Shown piece by piece: positions 1 through 13,800 of a stretch of 64,000 nt of DNA. Source of the DNA: Penelope pileata (lineage: Eukaryota; Chordata; Aves; Galliformes; Cracidae); contig WBMW01003919.1 in assembly GCA_013396635.1 (NCBI GenBank), positions 1,461,100 through 1,525,099 on the forward strand, written 5' to 3'. Below the pieces are notes generated by a model. The model saw nothing but the letters and a program-made list of their open reading frames with translations. It was not told the origin of the DNA and made no database searches. A program made the translations under genes and the position numbers. Every line of letters begins with the position of its first letter. Positions within the stretch are counted from its first letter, which is position 1.

Positions 1-1261
1 GCCCCGCCAAGGTCAATGAAATCCTTCCAGTGCCAAGCCATGTTTACAGGATTTGGCTTGCCACCCAACCAACCCCTGCACACTCCTCATTTTCTATTTC
101 TAGCTTTCCGGTAAAAGGGAATGTTAATATGTTATTGTTCATGTCATAAAGCGTTACAGCGTTGGATGTCCAAGGCCCACAGCGTGGCCAAATTAGCTGG
201 GAGCTGGACTTCAGAATTTCCTGATTTTTTGCTTTCTATAGTACACAGTCTCCAAGCCTCATCAGAGAGCAAACCATATGTCATTCCCCGAACTGAACTA
301 GAAATACAAAATCCCTCTCACTGAGGGCCTTACTGATTTCAAAAGATAAACAAATCAAGCAACTCAAAGTCCTTTCAAAACCCAATCTGATAAGCAGGAA
401 ATACTCATTACCTTTCAGCCATCAAATCAACCTAATATTAATGATTTTCTCCATGACCTTCTGAAAACATGAAAGTTAGCTTAATAAGGTCAACAAGAGG
501 ATATCCAAGACAGATCTCTCTCAAGTCTGCAAAGGCAAGTAACAAACCGCTTTGCCTCCATGACTTTGGCAAAATTCCTCCATGCCAATTACAGCAAGAT
601 TTGCTAGCTCACCATGACAGTCATTCTTTGACATACAGTGAAACATAATGCGCTCCTTATTTGCTGTTTTTTCTTCTTAACTGCAAAGTCAATCCACAGC
701 CAGGAGAGTGCTACGTCCACGTTACACAGCCCAGTTCGAAGCAAGACGTAAGTGGATGCGCACTGCTTTGACGCACTCACTTCTTTGTGCTTTGAAGCAC
801 GTTTGGAAATTAATCTAAAACAAAGCATTGCGTGTTCAGATGCACAGCAGGAACCCTGAGAAAAGGGAGAGGGCCCTTCTGAGGGAATCTCTGTGCATCC
901 AATGGGAGAGAGGCCATGGCACACACTGCCGGAATGGCACCAAGGTTACGCAAACCTTTCATAATAACACAGTAACTCAAGAGTTACATTTTATTGCTGT
1001 TTTGCAAGGTGACTTCTTCCTGCTGTTCACAGAAAAATAACTTTTCCTTGAAAAACAGACCTCCAAAAAGCTAAGCCACGCTCTCCATCTTCACAGATGT
1101 CCCCCTGAGCAATGACCGCGTACCCTCCGGGCCATGCAGCACAAAGCGCAACGTGCTGTGCCACGGAGTTGCTTGTTCCAACCACACAGACTTGAGACTC
1201 TCAAGCTCCACAAAAGACTCCACCACTGGAGCTTACAAAGTATTTCCCTTGAGATCCTTTG

Positions 1262-1312
1262 AGTTTTTGGTTTGGGGGGTATTTTGGTTGGTTGGTTTGG
1301 GGTTTTTTTTGG
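1262..1312. repeat. T/G-rich low-complexity tract
   Basis: A run of GGTT-type words with GGGGGG and GGGG tracts. It could fold as a weak G-quadruplex on the plus strand. No gene overlaps it. Confidence 0.6.
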
Positions 1313-2170
1313 TGCAAGCATGGATGTCCTAGTTAAAACCCAGAAGATGCCAAAAGGCCTTACTCCACAAGAGCCCCATTATTCTATAGTCCATTTGCAA
1401 ATCAAGTTATAAACCAGTTTTATCTTTGTTTCCTTAGAAGACCATTTCCAAAACTCTTTCCTAACACTCTTTGACTTAATTCTCTAGCAGCTTGTGTACT
1501 TACGTCCAGTTTACGTCTATTTATTCTCGTACCAACAGCGTCCTTGAGCTTGAACAACACCTTTCCCCCTTGCGCTCCTCCTTGTGATGCATTCAGGCTG
1601 CTCCCTCTCTCCGCTCTCCTCCCAGCCTTCATCTCGCCATGCTGGGGAAGGAAGAAAGCCAAGTACGCCCATGTTCGCCCGCTCTCCTCGCCCACCGACC
1701 CCGGCCCNCGGGCCAACGGGGAGACCTCCTGGTGTAGGGCAGGAGGGCACAGCCCTCGGGGACGGAGCTGTGGAGAGAAGGGGCCAAGCCGACCCTTCCC
1801 ACTCCTTGTCAGTGGTGCGGAACGTTCAGGGTGCTGGAAGAGCGCTGTNGCACCTGACACACGCACCATCCCCGCGCATTTCTCATCCTGGCCTCCGTCC
1901 CTCGACAGGGGCGGGCCCGAGGCCCCACCTGCAGCCAGGCGGGGCTGNAAAGCTGCAGCACAACTGAGCCTTGCTGGCCCTGAGAGCTGCCTGTCCCATG
2001 GGGAGAGGCTGTGCATTAAATCTCAGGCAGCACCAGGCCTTCGTCCCTCCAAACTGCACAGTCCCTGAGGACGGCAGCCATCACCCACCCAACTGCTCGG
2101 CCACCTCCCAGCCCCACCCCGGCCCTCGCGAGGCCCCGTGTGCAGCACTGCGCCCAGGCCTGNACACAGT

Positions 2171-2444
2171 CTAATAGTGATAGAACAAGGGGGAATGATT
2201 TAAACTGAAAGAGGGAAGGTTTAGGCTAGATGTTAGGAAGAAATTCTTTGCCCAGAGGGTGGTGAGGCTCTGGCACAGCTGCCCAGAGAGCAGTGGGTGC
2301 CCCATCCCTGGCGGTGTTCAAGGCCAGGCTGGATGGGGCCCTGGGCAGCCTGAGCTGGGGGTGACAGCCGTGCCCAGGGCAGGGTACCTGGAGCTAAATG
2401 TTCTTTAAGGTCCCTTCCAGCCTGAGCTGTTCTCTGATTCTATG
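2171..2444 (+). mobile_element. CR1 LINE 3' end fragment
   Basis: This segment matches the terminal CR1 ORF2/3' UTR pattern: AGGCTAGATGTTAGGAAGAA, CAGAGGGTGGTGAGGCTCTG, GTTCAAGGCCAGGCTGGATG and TCCCTTCCAGCCTGAGCTGT, ending in the CR1 tail TGATTCTATG. It is more decayed than the intronic copy. Confidence 0.92.
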
Positions 2445-3397
2445 TGGGGCACCTCTGCAGCTCTCCCAAAGCAAAGCGCCCATCGGATGGCAGACAGCAA
2501 CGCTGCTGAGCATGAAAACAGGAGGAGGGCACAAGGCAGTGCCAAGAAACGGGAACCTGAGAGAGCCGGAGGAAACACATGTTTTATGGCCTATCACTGA
2601 GTATTTGGCCGTTTTCTAGAGAAAGATGATGACGCCTTCAAGAAAACCGAGTTTCTCCTTTTGATGATGGGCTGACTCGCAGCCAGGACTGTGAAAGCAC
2701 ACCATTTGTTAGATGGTGACATTTTAAACTCGTTCCACCCAGGGAAATGGTTCAGTCTGGGGAAGAGCAGGGTTTCAACCTTGATTAACGACGTAAAGAA
2801 ACCCAGCCGTACTGCATAAAAACAGGGAAAGAGAAGAAGCTGGAAGGCTTGCAGGGGCAGGCCTCCCCGCCAGCACTGCAGAGCTCAGCACCTGAGCCCC
2901 ACTAGGTGCAGCTCTGCCAAACCAGCACCAACAGCACCATCCTCCACGTCCCACCTCTACCTGCCCGTTCTCACTGATTCAAAACCACGTAGCTGGCTGC
3001 AGCCCCAGTGACATTGCTGTTGTAAGAGTCTGCAGGAGCCAGCCCAGCTCTCGGGCATTCCCCTCTCCCCAGCAGCAGCCTGTGCTGTGCCCCAGCGCGG
3101 CAGTGCCAAAGGGCCCAGGCCACGTTCTTGCTGCACCACCGGGACCAGAAGCAGCCTCCATCCCGGTGGGACCAGGTCCTGCTACCTCCGTCAGCCGAAG
3201 CAAACCATCCCCATGCATCCCAGCCACGCAGGTATCTGCAGGACACTACCTCTTGCCACACTTTGATTCTCTGGAAATACAATTCAGACCTTAACTCTTT
3301 TTCTAATTTTTCTCCAGTTGTGATTTTTTTTCTTCTCCAAATTCAGGGCTGGTGTTATTTTACCACAGCTATCAATCAGGCAACGAGCAAGCAGGGC

Positions 3398-3440
3398 TTT
3401 TTCTTCCTTCCTTTCTTTCTTTGTCTTTCTTTCTCATGCT
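3398..3440. repeat. Pyrimidine-rich (CTTT)n low-complexity tract
   Basis: TTCTTCCTTCCTTTCTTTCT and similar words form a degenerate CTTT microsatellite. Confidence 0.8.
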
Positions 3441-6400
3441 TGTTATATCTCTCCTACATACTTCCTCCCCGCTCAGAAATATCCCTTCAAAGCTTGATAT
3501 TATTGAGCAGCTTTCAACCATGCCCAGCAGAGCCATGTATTCTCTGCATTTGTTTGGCCTTTGTTTCTAGGAATGAAATACCAGTGTCTTAACAGTGTGA
3601 CTTCATTTCACTACTTCATTCCAATACTTGTTCTATTTCTATCCCACTGGGTCAAACTCACCTATTGTGAGACCTCACCGATTTCAATTACATCAGGGAT
3701 TAATTTGTTCCATGGCGTTGAAGCTGTTAATACAATCCTTGCTGGCTCTAGATTAGAAAAGGCACGATCGAGACCTCCCTCGCAGGCAGTGTGTTTAACG
3801 GCAGTCTTGATCTTCATTTTGTTCCTTTTTTTTTTTTTCCTCCCTCCTTTGTGCCCCTTTGCCCCTCTTTTCACAATCTTCTCCTTCCTTTCTAAATTGT
3901 CCTTATCAGAACTGGGTGGTCCTTCTGACTTCCACTGTTACTGGCAGAAAGTTGCCTGCCAGCAGCTGCTGCCCAGTGTCTGCAAGGGAGCAGGAGGGTC
4001 AGCAGCGACAGGTCCGGCCCAGAGCCACCGACACCGCACAGGCTGGTGGCAGCTGGGCACCAGAAGATCTCAGCAAGGGACGTTAGCACCACACCTTCCA
4101 ATGCCACCCTCCCCTTGGCATCTCATCTTCCCTAAGGTGACACAGGCAAGGGCTCATTTCAAAGAGAAACTGCAGGTCCCTTTGCACCCACATGGATCTG
4201 CAAGGGCTCGCTTCTGCAGCTCAGAGCATTGGTCTCAAAAAGTTTAGATTCTGAATTACAAATCCGTCACATGCCCCCATTCTGGAGAGGATACAATCAT
4301 TGCAACCCAAACCATGGTGCCAGCGGAAGCCCCCCCAGCACCCTCCCTGCACTGAGTTTGCTCTGAATGCTTCCCAGAGTGCTGATGGAACCCAGCCTGT
4401 GCCATGCAACCCATGGAGTGAAGGCAGGAGCGGCTCTGGAGGATGTGTTACAGTACAACGGGCTTCACAGCAGCCCTGATCTGCAAAAATCACTACTTTC
4501 AAGCCCGACCTTTCCAAAATACTCCCCTGTAGGGCTGCAGTCCTGCCTCAGTTCCTCCCCAGACAGTTTTGCTGGGGAGCTGCTAAGCTCCCATTGTTGC
4601 AGCTTCACCGCAGTTATTTCTGACACCTGCCAGTTCAATGAGGGCAAAACAAAACCCAAAGCAGTTTCTCACCTTCCCACCGTGCCTTCCACTGCTCAGG
4701 AGGAAGTTTTGGTATTCATTAATTCACCACACACTCTGCATTCCCAGCTCAGATCACCTGCGTTGGCTTTCAGGGCACCAGGGACATCCCTGCAAGTGGA
4801 TCCGTGAAACTCACCAGCAAGACAAGGCATGGACGCACCATCACTTCAGAGAGCTGAAGCTGCTGGCTGGTTGGTGGCAATGATGTGCTTCAGGCTGTGC
4901 AGGGACCATGGGTCTTTGCTACCACCATTCCCCCTTGCTGCTTGCACCAGGATGCATTTTTCAGATGTAGCTTCATGCCTGTGTCCCCTCTGCCATCATC
5001 AGAGCAACATAGCAAAGGAATTGCCGCAAGGAAAATGGTAACAAGGCTTTGCAAAACATCCCCTGCCAACCTCTGAAATCATGGATCCACAAAGCCAGCG
5101 GTTAGATTTGGGGAGCTTGCCATGCTACAGCTGCCTTTGCTAACTTAACCAAAAAAAGGTGTTTCTTCTTTTTTCATTATGGAGAAAATACTCATGCTGA
5201 AATAAACTGTGCTGATGTGCAGGATTGAAGACTATTCAGCAATTCAGACTGCTGCCAGTAGCTGTATATTAGCACTTCTGAGCAGTTGAAATGTGCATTC
5301 AAAAAACAAAACCTGGAGTAGAAAATGCAAAGTCTCTGCGGCCCAAAACACACTCAAAAAGCAAACCTGTCCCCAGTGAGGCAGCAGCACAGAAATCTCC
5401 ATGTCTGAGCACACAGCACCCACACTATGAGCCATGAAGAAAGCGAGTTTTGAAGCAGACCCAGAAGCAGCAAACTGCTCCCAGAGTCCTGGAAGTGCCT
5501 TTGCACGAAGCACAGGGCGTTCTGCAAAGCAGAGAAACAACAGCCACAGGGCTGCCCATGCTCTGTGGCTCACCCTGAGGTGCTGCCAGCCACATACCCA
5601 GCGCCAGGAGCTGCTGCACCCCGTCTGCGTGCAGCACTGGGGAGCCCAGCCTGGCAGGCTGCAGTGGGACCAGGGCAGTCCTCCCTGCAGGGTGTGCAGG
5701 GACAAAGGCTGCACACACCCCACTAAAAACACTTACCAGTAATCCATTTGTCTCTTCAAATGTAGCCTGGTTACTGAAAAAACATCCCAAATTCGAAGCA
5801 TTCCTGAGCTTTTCTCTTCCTCCCTCCATCAGCAGAGACTTCCTTCTGAGGCAGGTGCACCAGCCATGAACCTGACTGGCCACAGCAGCGGGGAAGAAGA
5901 GAAACCCCGAGCCCACTACCTGAAATGGGTCAGCTCATTCTGGGAAGAGGCAGCCATCCACCCCTGGGAGTCACAGCAATGCTTTAAAGCACAAGCCCTT
6001 TGGGTCCGAAGTAATGTCTCTGTCTCTTCTGCTCATTGCCAGCCCAGCTGGGACCTCCATGAAAACAGGAGCAAAAGCACAAGACATGGAAAATCCAAGT
6101 GATGCTCAGTGAAACACCGCTGTCAGACGGAGACAGATGATCACCAGAGACCAATCTCCCCATAAGAGAAATAAACATTTGCAGTGGCAGCACCACAGCA
6201 GTGACCTGGTGTTTACCCAGGTAGCTCCTTTCATCCCAGTCCCTTGACATCGTCCAAGGAACACACAGGTCCCTGCTCCCACTGCAGAAAAGCAACTCCC
6301 TCTAGGGTAAAGCATGGCAACTGCCGAGCAGCACGCACAAGTTTAGGACAGCATTTCCAGAACGCCTTTTTCCACTGAATTTACAAAGGCAATAGAGATG

Positions 6401-9400
6401 GGAGCTGCTGTCCAAGAAGCCAGCTGTTAGCCACAGTCTCTGTGAAAGGTGGCTTCTCCAAAAGCACGCAGCTCCCATTTCTCTGCCGATTCAGCAGCGA
6501 TACCTGGAGACCCTATCAAATTCTCCTGTGCCACTTTTCCTCTATCGAGTTTCCCCTGGAAACCTTTTACTGAGCTCCAGCCAGTCCCACTCCTGCTTAT
6601 TCTGGCAAGATAACACACAGTGACCCTACGTGGGAAAGGTGCCAACTGGGAAGGGACCTGCTCAGGTGTCACTGCTCCGTCACCCCGTGATTCAGCAGCA
6701 TCTGCATGGCACTGGGATGTGAGGAAAGGGCTGGGACCAGGGACAGGAGGGTTAATCCATATAACAATACCTGGAGGCCAATTGGGATTTTCTGCAATTG
6801 CAGAAGTCATTTCACTGGGAAGCTACTTAGTTCTGTGCTGCTGATACCTCACTCCTGCCTTGCTGCCCCCAGTTTTGATTTTTTCATGGCTGCTTTTAGG
6901 ACTGTCTGACACTAGCTGTTTGAGATGCCAAACCGTTCCCATAATTTGCACCCTTTCCTGCCTACATTTAAAGTTCCACTTTCCCGTCATTTGGGACATA
7001 GACATGCCTGCAGCTGAGCATCTTCACTGCTGCTGACTCCAACAGCACCGCTCTGAATGGAGGTACTTGCAAGGATCAAATCCATTTTATGGAAACTACC
7101 AAAAAAAATGCTGGAGACTGATAAAAACACCATAGCCTCAGTGGTTACGTGTTTCCTGAACACCAGCCTGCTGTAACGTCAGTTATGAGGGGGAAAAGTC
7201 CTGTCCCTCTGGGCTGATCTCTTCCAGACCAGTGACAGCACTCTGTGGGATGCCCAGCTCAGGGCAGCCCCCCTGGGCTCCTCATCCCAACCCACACAGC
7301 CCAACTCTGCAGGACCCAGCCCTGGATCTGCAGCCATCAGGGCTTGGAGAAGGCAAGGTCCCGTGGGGATAGCGTTGAAAGAAGAGCAGTCAGGGTGAGA
7401 AGTGGGGCAGGTCAGCAATTTACCTAAAAATAAATTGTGTTTTATCAAGACACAGCCGTGGAGATGAGCACCCATTTCAAGCCACACACTTTGCCACCAA
7501 GTTTCCTTTTCCTTTCCCCAAGTTACTGTGACCAAGCACCTGCTATGCTAAAGTCTGTCCTGCATAGTCCTCTGCCTGTGTACATGAGGAACTTCTTTAT
7601 CTACAGAGATCTTGCAAGTTATTTCTGGCACAGGGCTTTCCAGAGATGACTTTGATTTGTAATTCACTTATTTGAAACATAAGATGCAAAATTTCCATCA
7701 TCTTTGCATGGGAGATATTCTCCTTTGATCTTTTTTTAAGGTTTTGCAGGACAAGCAAAGCAACTTCATGGACTGTGCTGCACGGTGGAGCTCTCTGAAC
7801 CCCAAAGACATCTCTACAGGAGCCCCACTGGGGGAGGAGATGGACAGAACCAATTTCCATTTGGAAATGTGCTCCTTCTTTTAAATAAACCTCTTCAAAT
7901 CCACTTACCTGGGAAGACCCAGTTTTACTTAACGCGTTTAATTGGTTCTTGCTAACAACCGCCTTCTCCATTTGAGATGATCTCTCCAGGGTTGCCCCAC
8001 CTGAAGGCACGTGGCAGAACCCGCCAGCACCATCCCAGAGGTGAGAAATGGCTTTGGGCTTAGCACTGCCATCACGCCAGCTCGGTACCCACCAACAAAA
8101 GCACCGAGCACATGCTTGGTGCCCCCAGTTTCCCTCTAACACCCTGCTGCCACCGCATCTCCTTCCTGACGGAGCCCGAGGGGATTCTGTCGCTGCCTGC
8201 TCCCTCTTGCAAGAGGCAGAGCTGGCAGCTCTGCTTCAACAAATTGCCCCAACACAAACCTGAGCCCGCTCTCTCGGGGTAATGGGCTATGCAAGCGCTT
8301 CTGCTGAGCTGTCAGCCCTGCTCTGCCTGCAAAACCCATCAGCCATAAAGAGAGCCATAAAAATCACCCTGCTCGGCGCTCCTCCTCCAGCACCCGCTAA
8401 CAGCCCAGAGTTTGCCTCCTCCAAAAGTTATTTCCCAGCCCTGTTATCTCTCCTGTTTATATCACACTGCCTCTAATATCGAGAGATCTCCAAGTAATTT
8501 ATAAACCCACCAGCTCCCGCGCTGACGGGGCAATAAATCACGTTTACGCACCACGTTGCCTACTGTTGGAGGGCAGCAGTGGGCAGCATGGTGTGGGAAT
8601 GTTGCTGAAACCCTAAGTCCTGTGTCCAGAAGGGCTGTAAACTGTGTTTCAAGATATCGACGGGCTGCAAAGAGAACCTCCACTGAAAAAAATATGCTTT
8701 TTTCTTCCTATTTTTCATTTTTAGAGGCTGATAGCTAGTCTGGGCAGCCCTCAAAGCAGCATCTCTGGGCTCTGCTGGGCCCAGTCCTTGGACGGGACAT
8801 GGCACACACGGTAGGCACGTGCTCCTCCGACTCCTGCTCCTCCCGAAGCACACTGGGACATCTCATTCAGAGCAGGGCGGATTTGTTCTGAATGGGCTGG
8901 GCGTTTATTTTGTAAGGGTACGGGGAGGATTCCAGTCTGCATCTCACCTCGCTGTGTTTTCCCCATCTGACACAAACACAAGCACACAAAAGAGGGTTTT
9001 CTTTTTAAAAAGTCCAACCAAAGGAGGAGGATGTTTTTGGCTATTTTCCTCAAGGAAAGAGGTTGCCCATCTAATAATCCCTAAATGGGCAGTGGGTTGT
9101 TGGGTTTTCATCCGCGCCTCCGAGCCTTCATTCCCTCTGCCAGGTTGCTGGTTTTCTTTTCCACAGAGTTGCAAAACCCCTGAATAACAAGGTTTGTGCA
9201 TGGAAGTGCTGACACAAACCTTAACTACAGCATCCTGAACATGATACCAGAATAAGGACGCTCCCTGTGTGGCCCAGCCTATGGATAAATAAAGCATTTC
9301 AGCAGCCAGCGCCGACAGATCATAAACCTCCACAAGCATAAATACCAACAACAACCCAAAAAGATTAGAGGGCTTAGGGGCGAGCCGGACTGGGATGATT

Positions 9401-9640
9401 TAGAGTTGGGGTGGAAGGGTCATTATTTCTGAAGAGGTGGGGGCAAGTGGGCCAAAGAAATCAATAAGCCGTTCTGCCGCTGGGAAGGAAGGGCTGCGTT
9501 CATTGTGCAGACTGAGCATGATGCCCCACGGGCCGGCTCGCGCTGCTCTGCGGGTGCAACTCACTCAAATGAACGCAGGCATGGGCAATGCCAATCTCCA
9601 TCCAGCAAGACTTCGGAGCTGAGTTCACCCCACGCTGCAT

Positions 9641-9700
9641 CAGAGGCGGAGGTGGCCCCATGGAGGTGGACGTGGTCCCATGGAGGCAGAGGTGGCCCCA
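9641..9700. repeat. 20-bp imperfect tandem repeat, 3 copies
   Basis: Three 20-base units (9641-9660, 9661-9680, 9681-9700) share the pattern GGAGG..GAGGTGGCCCCA with a few substitutions. Confidence 0.85.
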
Positions 9701-10259
9701 CGAAGAGTTAGCCACAAGACTCCTGCTTCCTACAGCGAGGTGAACACAGCGCTGTGCAGCCGAGTTCCCAGGCCCACGGCTGCTAACCACAGCTTTCAGG
9801 GACCACAAGCTGTTCCTGCCTTGCCTTTTTCCTCTCCTTGCTCAGTCCGAAGTCTGGGATCATTTTTCCCCCACTTTCTTTCTAGCGAACTAAGCAATGA
9901 TGAATGAGTTTGGATTGAAAGGCTTTGCAGTAAGGAGTGAAACTCATTTATCAACGTAACAAATACATAGTGTACAAATAAATGCCTACTCATACCCAAT
10001 AGACCCATGCACCTGAGAGCCCACCTCTGGGACACGGCATGGCAGAGCGCACAGGGAACCCACAGACATTGGCGATGCCAAAACTCCTGCACAGAAACCC
10101 CAGCTCGCGGGCACACAGGTGAGAACGCTCAGGGTCTTCAGTCCCAGCGATGCAGAGCACTGAGCCAACGCCTGGTGTGGGGGAGAAGCACAGAAACCCA
10201 CCCCGCTACCTCCCAGCGAGCCAGCCGCCTCCTCTGCTGCCCTTGCAAAGATATTTAAA

Positions 10260-10870
10260 GAAAACTCTCTATCAGTTAATAAAATAGCTGGAAACCTGAC
10301 CAGGTCATGTCAGGCTTACCAGAGTTAATGGGTTTCAATGTTAGTTGGGACCTTGAGAGTTTTTAAAATCAGTAATTTCATCTTCCCTCCAGAAATGAAT
10401 TCCTCAACGGTTACACCGCACAAATACTCCTAGAACGGACAATTCCGCTGCTAATGTACTAAAGGCGGCATGAAAAAAAGCGTCAGATTAATACCGAGCC
10501 TTATCAAAAGCACGGAATAAACCATGTGTTGAATTTAATCCAAACCAAACTGTCAATCTGCCTCCGGGATCAGATATAACAAACATGTGAGCCTAGGGCC
10601 AGAAACGACAGCACGGTTTGTTTTCTAATACAAGATCTGTACTGATCTCTATTAGCCGCGCTCCTGCACGGAAATCTTGACACTGCAAATGCCGGACAAA
10701 TAGGATTGCTTATCTTTCTGCTTTGTTGAGCTGGGGAAAAGTTTTGTTTGTTTCCAATTAATCTTTCATTGCAGGTTTCCTGCTTGCAGGGAACAATTCA
10801 CAGCACTTTCTGAAAATAAATCCTTTTTGAAACATTTTAAATAGGAGAAAAAGAGAAAAAGAGGCATTAC
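10260..10870. promoter_or_regulatory. AT-rich block, candidate conserved non-coding element (left flank)
   Basis: About 600 bases of balanced, high-complexity, AT-rich sequence sit abruptly inside GC-rich DNA, with no frame longer than background. It contains TTAATA, AATTAATC, TATCTTTCTGCTTTG and similar homeodomain-, GATA- and SOX-like words. Its position within or near the inferred FGF18 transcription unit suggests an enhancer. Conservation cannot be tested here. Confidence 0.4.
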
Positions 10871-13800
10871 GATCATTAGGCACCTTCCAAAGTTTGGGCA
10901 TCTCTGCAAGGAGAGCTGTGGGATGGGGCAGAGCCCAGCGGGGACAGGCATGGGGCAATGAAGGCAATGAAGGCATGGGGCAGCTGCCATGGGGCTGGGG
11001 ATGCCCACGGACCCCTCCCTCCTGGGATGCCCCAAGCCACCGCCGCAGCCCCGTGAGCTCAGCCCTGCACCACAGCCAGCGTGGGTTGCCTTAGAAGGAG
11101 AATCCACCACTGGGCTTGGCATCACCAAGCTGCTTGGCACATGCTGTCACACTGCCAAGAAGTGCCCAGAAAGAAATGAGAACAGCACAAGTCAACTCCA
11201 CTTCCTTGTTTCCTAAATATTCCAACAGCAGTTAAACTCCTATTATCTACTCCTTCAATACAAACAGCTCCGAAGAAGCTCTCCTGTCTCCCTGGCAGGC
11301 CGCTTCCATCCATCTGCTCTCCCTGCACATCACAGGGATGCGGCAGTGGAGGCATCACCGCAATGCTCACCTCCCGGCCCGGCCCCATGCCCACCATGGC
11401 AATGCCAGCACATGGACGCGTGCTTCATCCCACACCGACAAAGTTTTCTTTCCCCACAGTTATGCAACAGAAAAATCCAATACGGGGCTTCCCATGGAAT
11501 TCTAGGCAAAGTTTGCAAGAGAACCGCCTGTTCCCCGGGATACAGGCATCGTGTGTGCAGCACAACACAGTGCTCCTACAGCAGGCCCCCCAGCCAGAGC
11601 CACCGGTTTCCCTATTGATTGCTGGGGGCTGCTTGCTGTTCTGATCTCAGCTGGTCGGAAGTCTCAGCAATCGCTGTGAGGTCGTGACCACGGGGTCAGA
11701 AACCAGCACTGCATACATCATAATTTATTTCCTGGTAATCAATACCGAACTGTGCCGTGCAATGCTGCACCGCAGCGTCACATCCAGGGGCTGCTGCTGC
11801 TCATGCAGCACTGGGACCCTATGGCCTGGCAGCCTCGGGGGGCAAAATCAGCTTTCATTTTACAGCTGGAAACCATGGCTGGAAACCCAGTGCACACCAG
11901 CAGCTATCGGTTGGAACTATCATGCAACTGAGTAGAATTCTGCTTACAGCTTTGAAACCAGCTTGGAAAAGCAAGTGTTAGCAACTGCTCGGCATCATAC
12001 CCATCGCTGGGGTGATGCAGCAGGACGGGCCCACGGAGCGCCTCGGTTGTTGCACTGCATAGAGGTGGCCCCAGCTCAGAAACGCATCAGTCCTGCTCAG
12101 GGGGAACCCACACAGCTGCAGCAGCTCAATGCCAGGCCCACATGGTGCAGGTGCTGGGCAGGGAGGGACAAACCAGAAACCATTCCTCCCTCACCTCCTG
12201 TGAATCCCTCACAAGCAGAGACCTCCCCTCCCTTCACGTGGGATAACAGCAATAGGGGAGCAGCAAAATGCCCTTCTGCCATCGGGGTCGTTCACCCCAT
12301 TTTTGTGCTCTCAGGGCTTGGGGAATCACCCCGCACGGCACACACACGCAAACCTTGCTGTTGAGCGGGCTCCTGCAGTTTGTGCTCGTTCTGTTCTACT
12401 GCAGAAGGGTGGCTCAGGGCATTCCAAAGATACACCAGCTTTGTAACAAGCTGTCCTTGTGAGCAGTGCCAAAGGCAGTGTTGTAGCAGGGAAGTCAGGA
12501 GGTGAGGATGTGCAGCAGGAGCAAAAGGAGCTGAGAGGAAGAAGCAGTGCTGGAAACCTCTTGCAGGACAAGCAAACTGCTAAATAATGGCTCTGGTATT
12601 TGTGCAGATGCAACCTGAAGATCCCTGGGAACTTCATGAGGTTTAGTGCTCACCAGTCTCAACACAATGTGCAATAAAACGTTTCCAGGAGGCTTGGGGG
12701 CACACCACGTCCCACTTTGCTCCTGTTCAGTGCCATTCCCCCTCGGTTGCTAGATCCAGCCCCTCCAAACCATGCATTCAGCCAAAGCTGATGGACAGAG
12801 AGCCACGCTTCCACCTGCTTCAGTTAACCCCTCTGTCCCTTTCAGATGCCCAGGGCAAGACAAAACCACCCCAGTTAGCCCAGCCACGAAAGCAGAGCAG
12901 CACCAAGCACATGGGAGCTATTTGCAGAGGATGCTGTTATCACACCCGAAGGAAACAGGCCAGCGCGTTAAGGCAGAGCAATGCCTTTCTTATTTCCCCA
13001 CACGACCCTTCTCCCAGCGGCTGCAGCAGAAGGAAGCAGGTGCCCCCGCGGAGCTGCTGCAGGGCGGCTGCTGCGAGCCCGCCCCGTGCTGCGGGGAGGC
13101 TGCGGGAGGCCGAGGGGAGGCCGCCCTCCAAGGGAGCCGGCGGGAGGGGGCACAGCCCCACAGCCCCCGGCGGGGATCGGCACGTCCGCTCCCACCCACC
13201 GCAGACACCGGCGCGGCGAGGAGCTCTCACAAAAGAAAGCACGCAGACCATGACAGGCTAAGCCTCCTCCTTCCTCTCTCTGTTCTCCTTTCTTCTCTCT
13301 TCATGCAATGGCGAGGCTGCTGAATGCCAATAAGAAAATACTTTGGCAGACTCAGACGGTCTTTTCTATGTTTTTTTCTTACTTCCCCTCCAGCTACTTC
13401 GCTAATCCTCCATAGGCATCTGGAGGCACCGGGAGCAGGAGGCACGCCAGGTGGGCAGGGCAGCACGCAGCTCTGCGCTGTTCCTGCTGGTACCTGCTGC
13501 CACGGCCCTGTGCAAGCCAGCTACAAAACCCAGGGATGGGACAAAAAACAGCAAAAAAGAGAAAGATACAGGCACCAGGTGGAAGCTCCACGCTGCCCTG
13601 CCCCTGGTGGCACAGGACCACAAGGATGCCTGCAGAAGCTGCGTGCTTGGCTGCAAGCGATGCTTGGAGGACCTCAGGGCTAGCGTCTGCCCTCCCACGC
13701 TCCTTTTTTTCTTTTTAAAATCTCACCATTCCCTGAACACATTTTTCACCTGCTGTTATCACAGCTGATATCAAAAATGTCCGTACCTGGAAGGAATCAG

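Larger units (their letters stand above)
1..10259. other. Gene-free left region
   Basis: Apart from the CR1 tail at 2.2-2.4 kb and the low-complexity tracts listed, I see no exon, RNA gene or recognisable protein segment on either strand. By synteny this could be FGF18 intronic DNA on the minus strand. I looked for the FGF core peptide segments and found none. Confidence 0.6.

Noticed and set aside
1420..2068. 198-codon minus and 174-codon plus frames around 1.5-2.0 kb
   Set aside because: Both overlap ambiguous N bases, have no motif and lack supporting splice sites.
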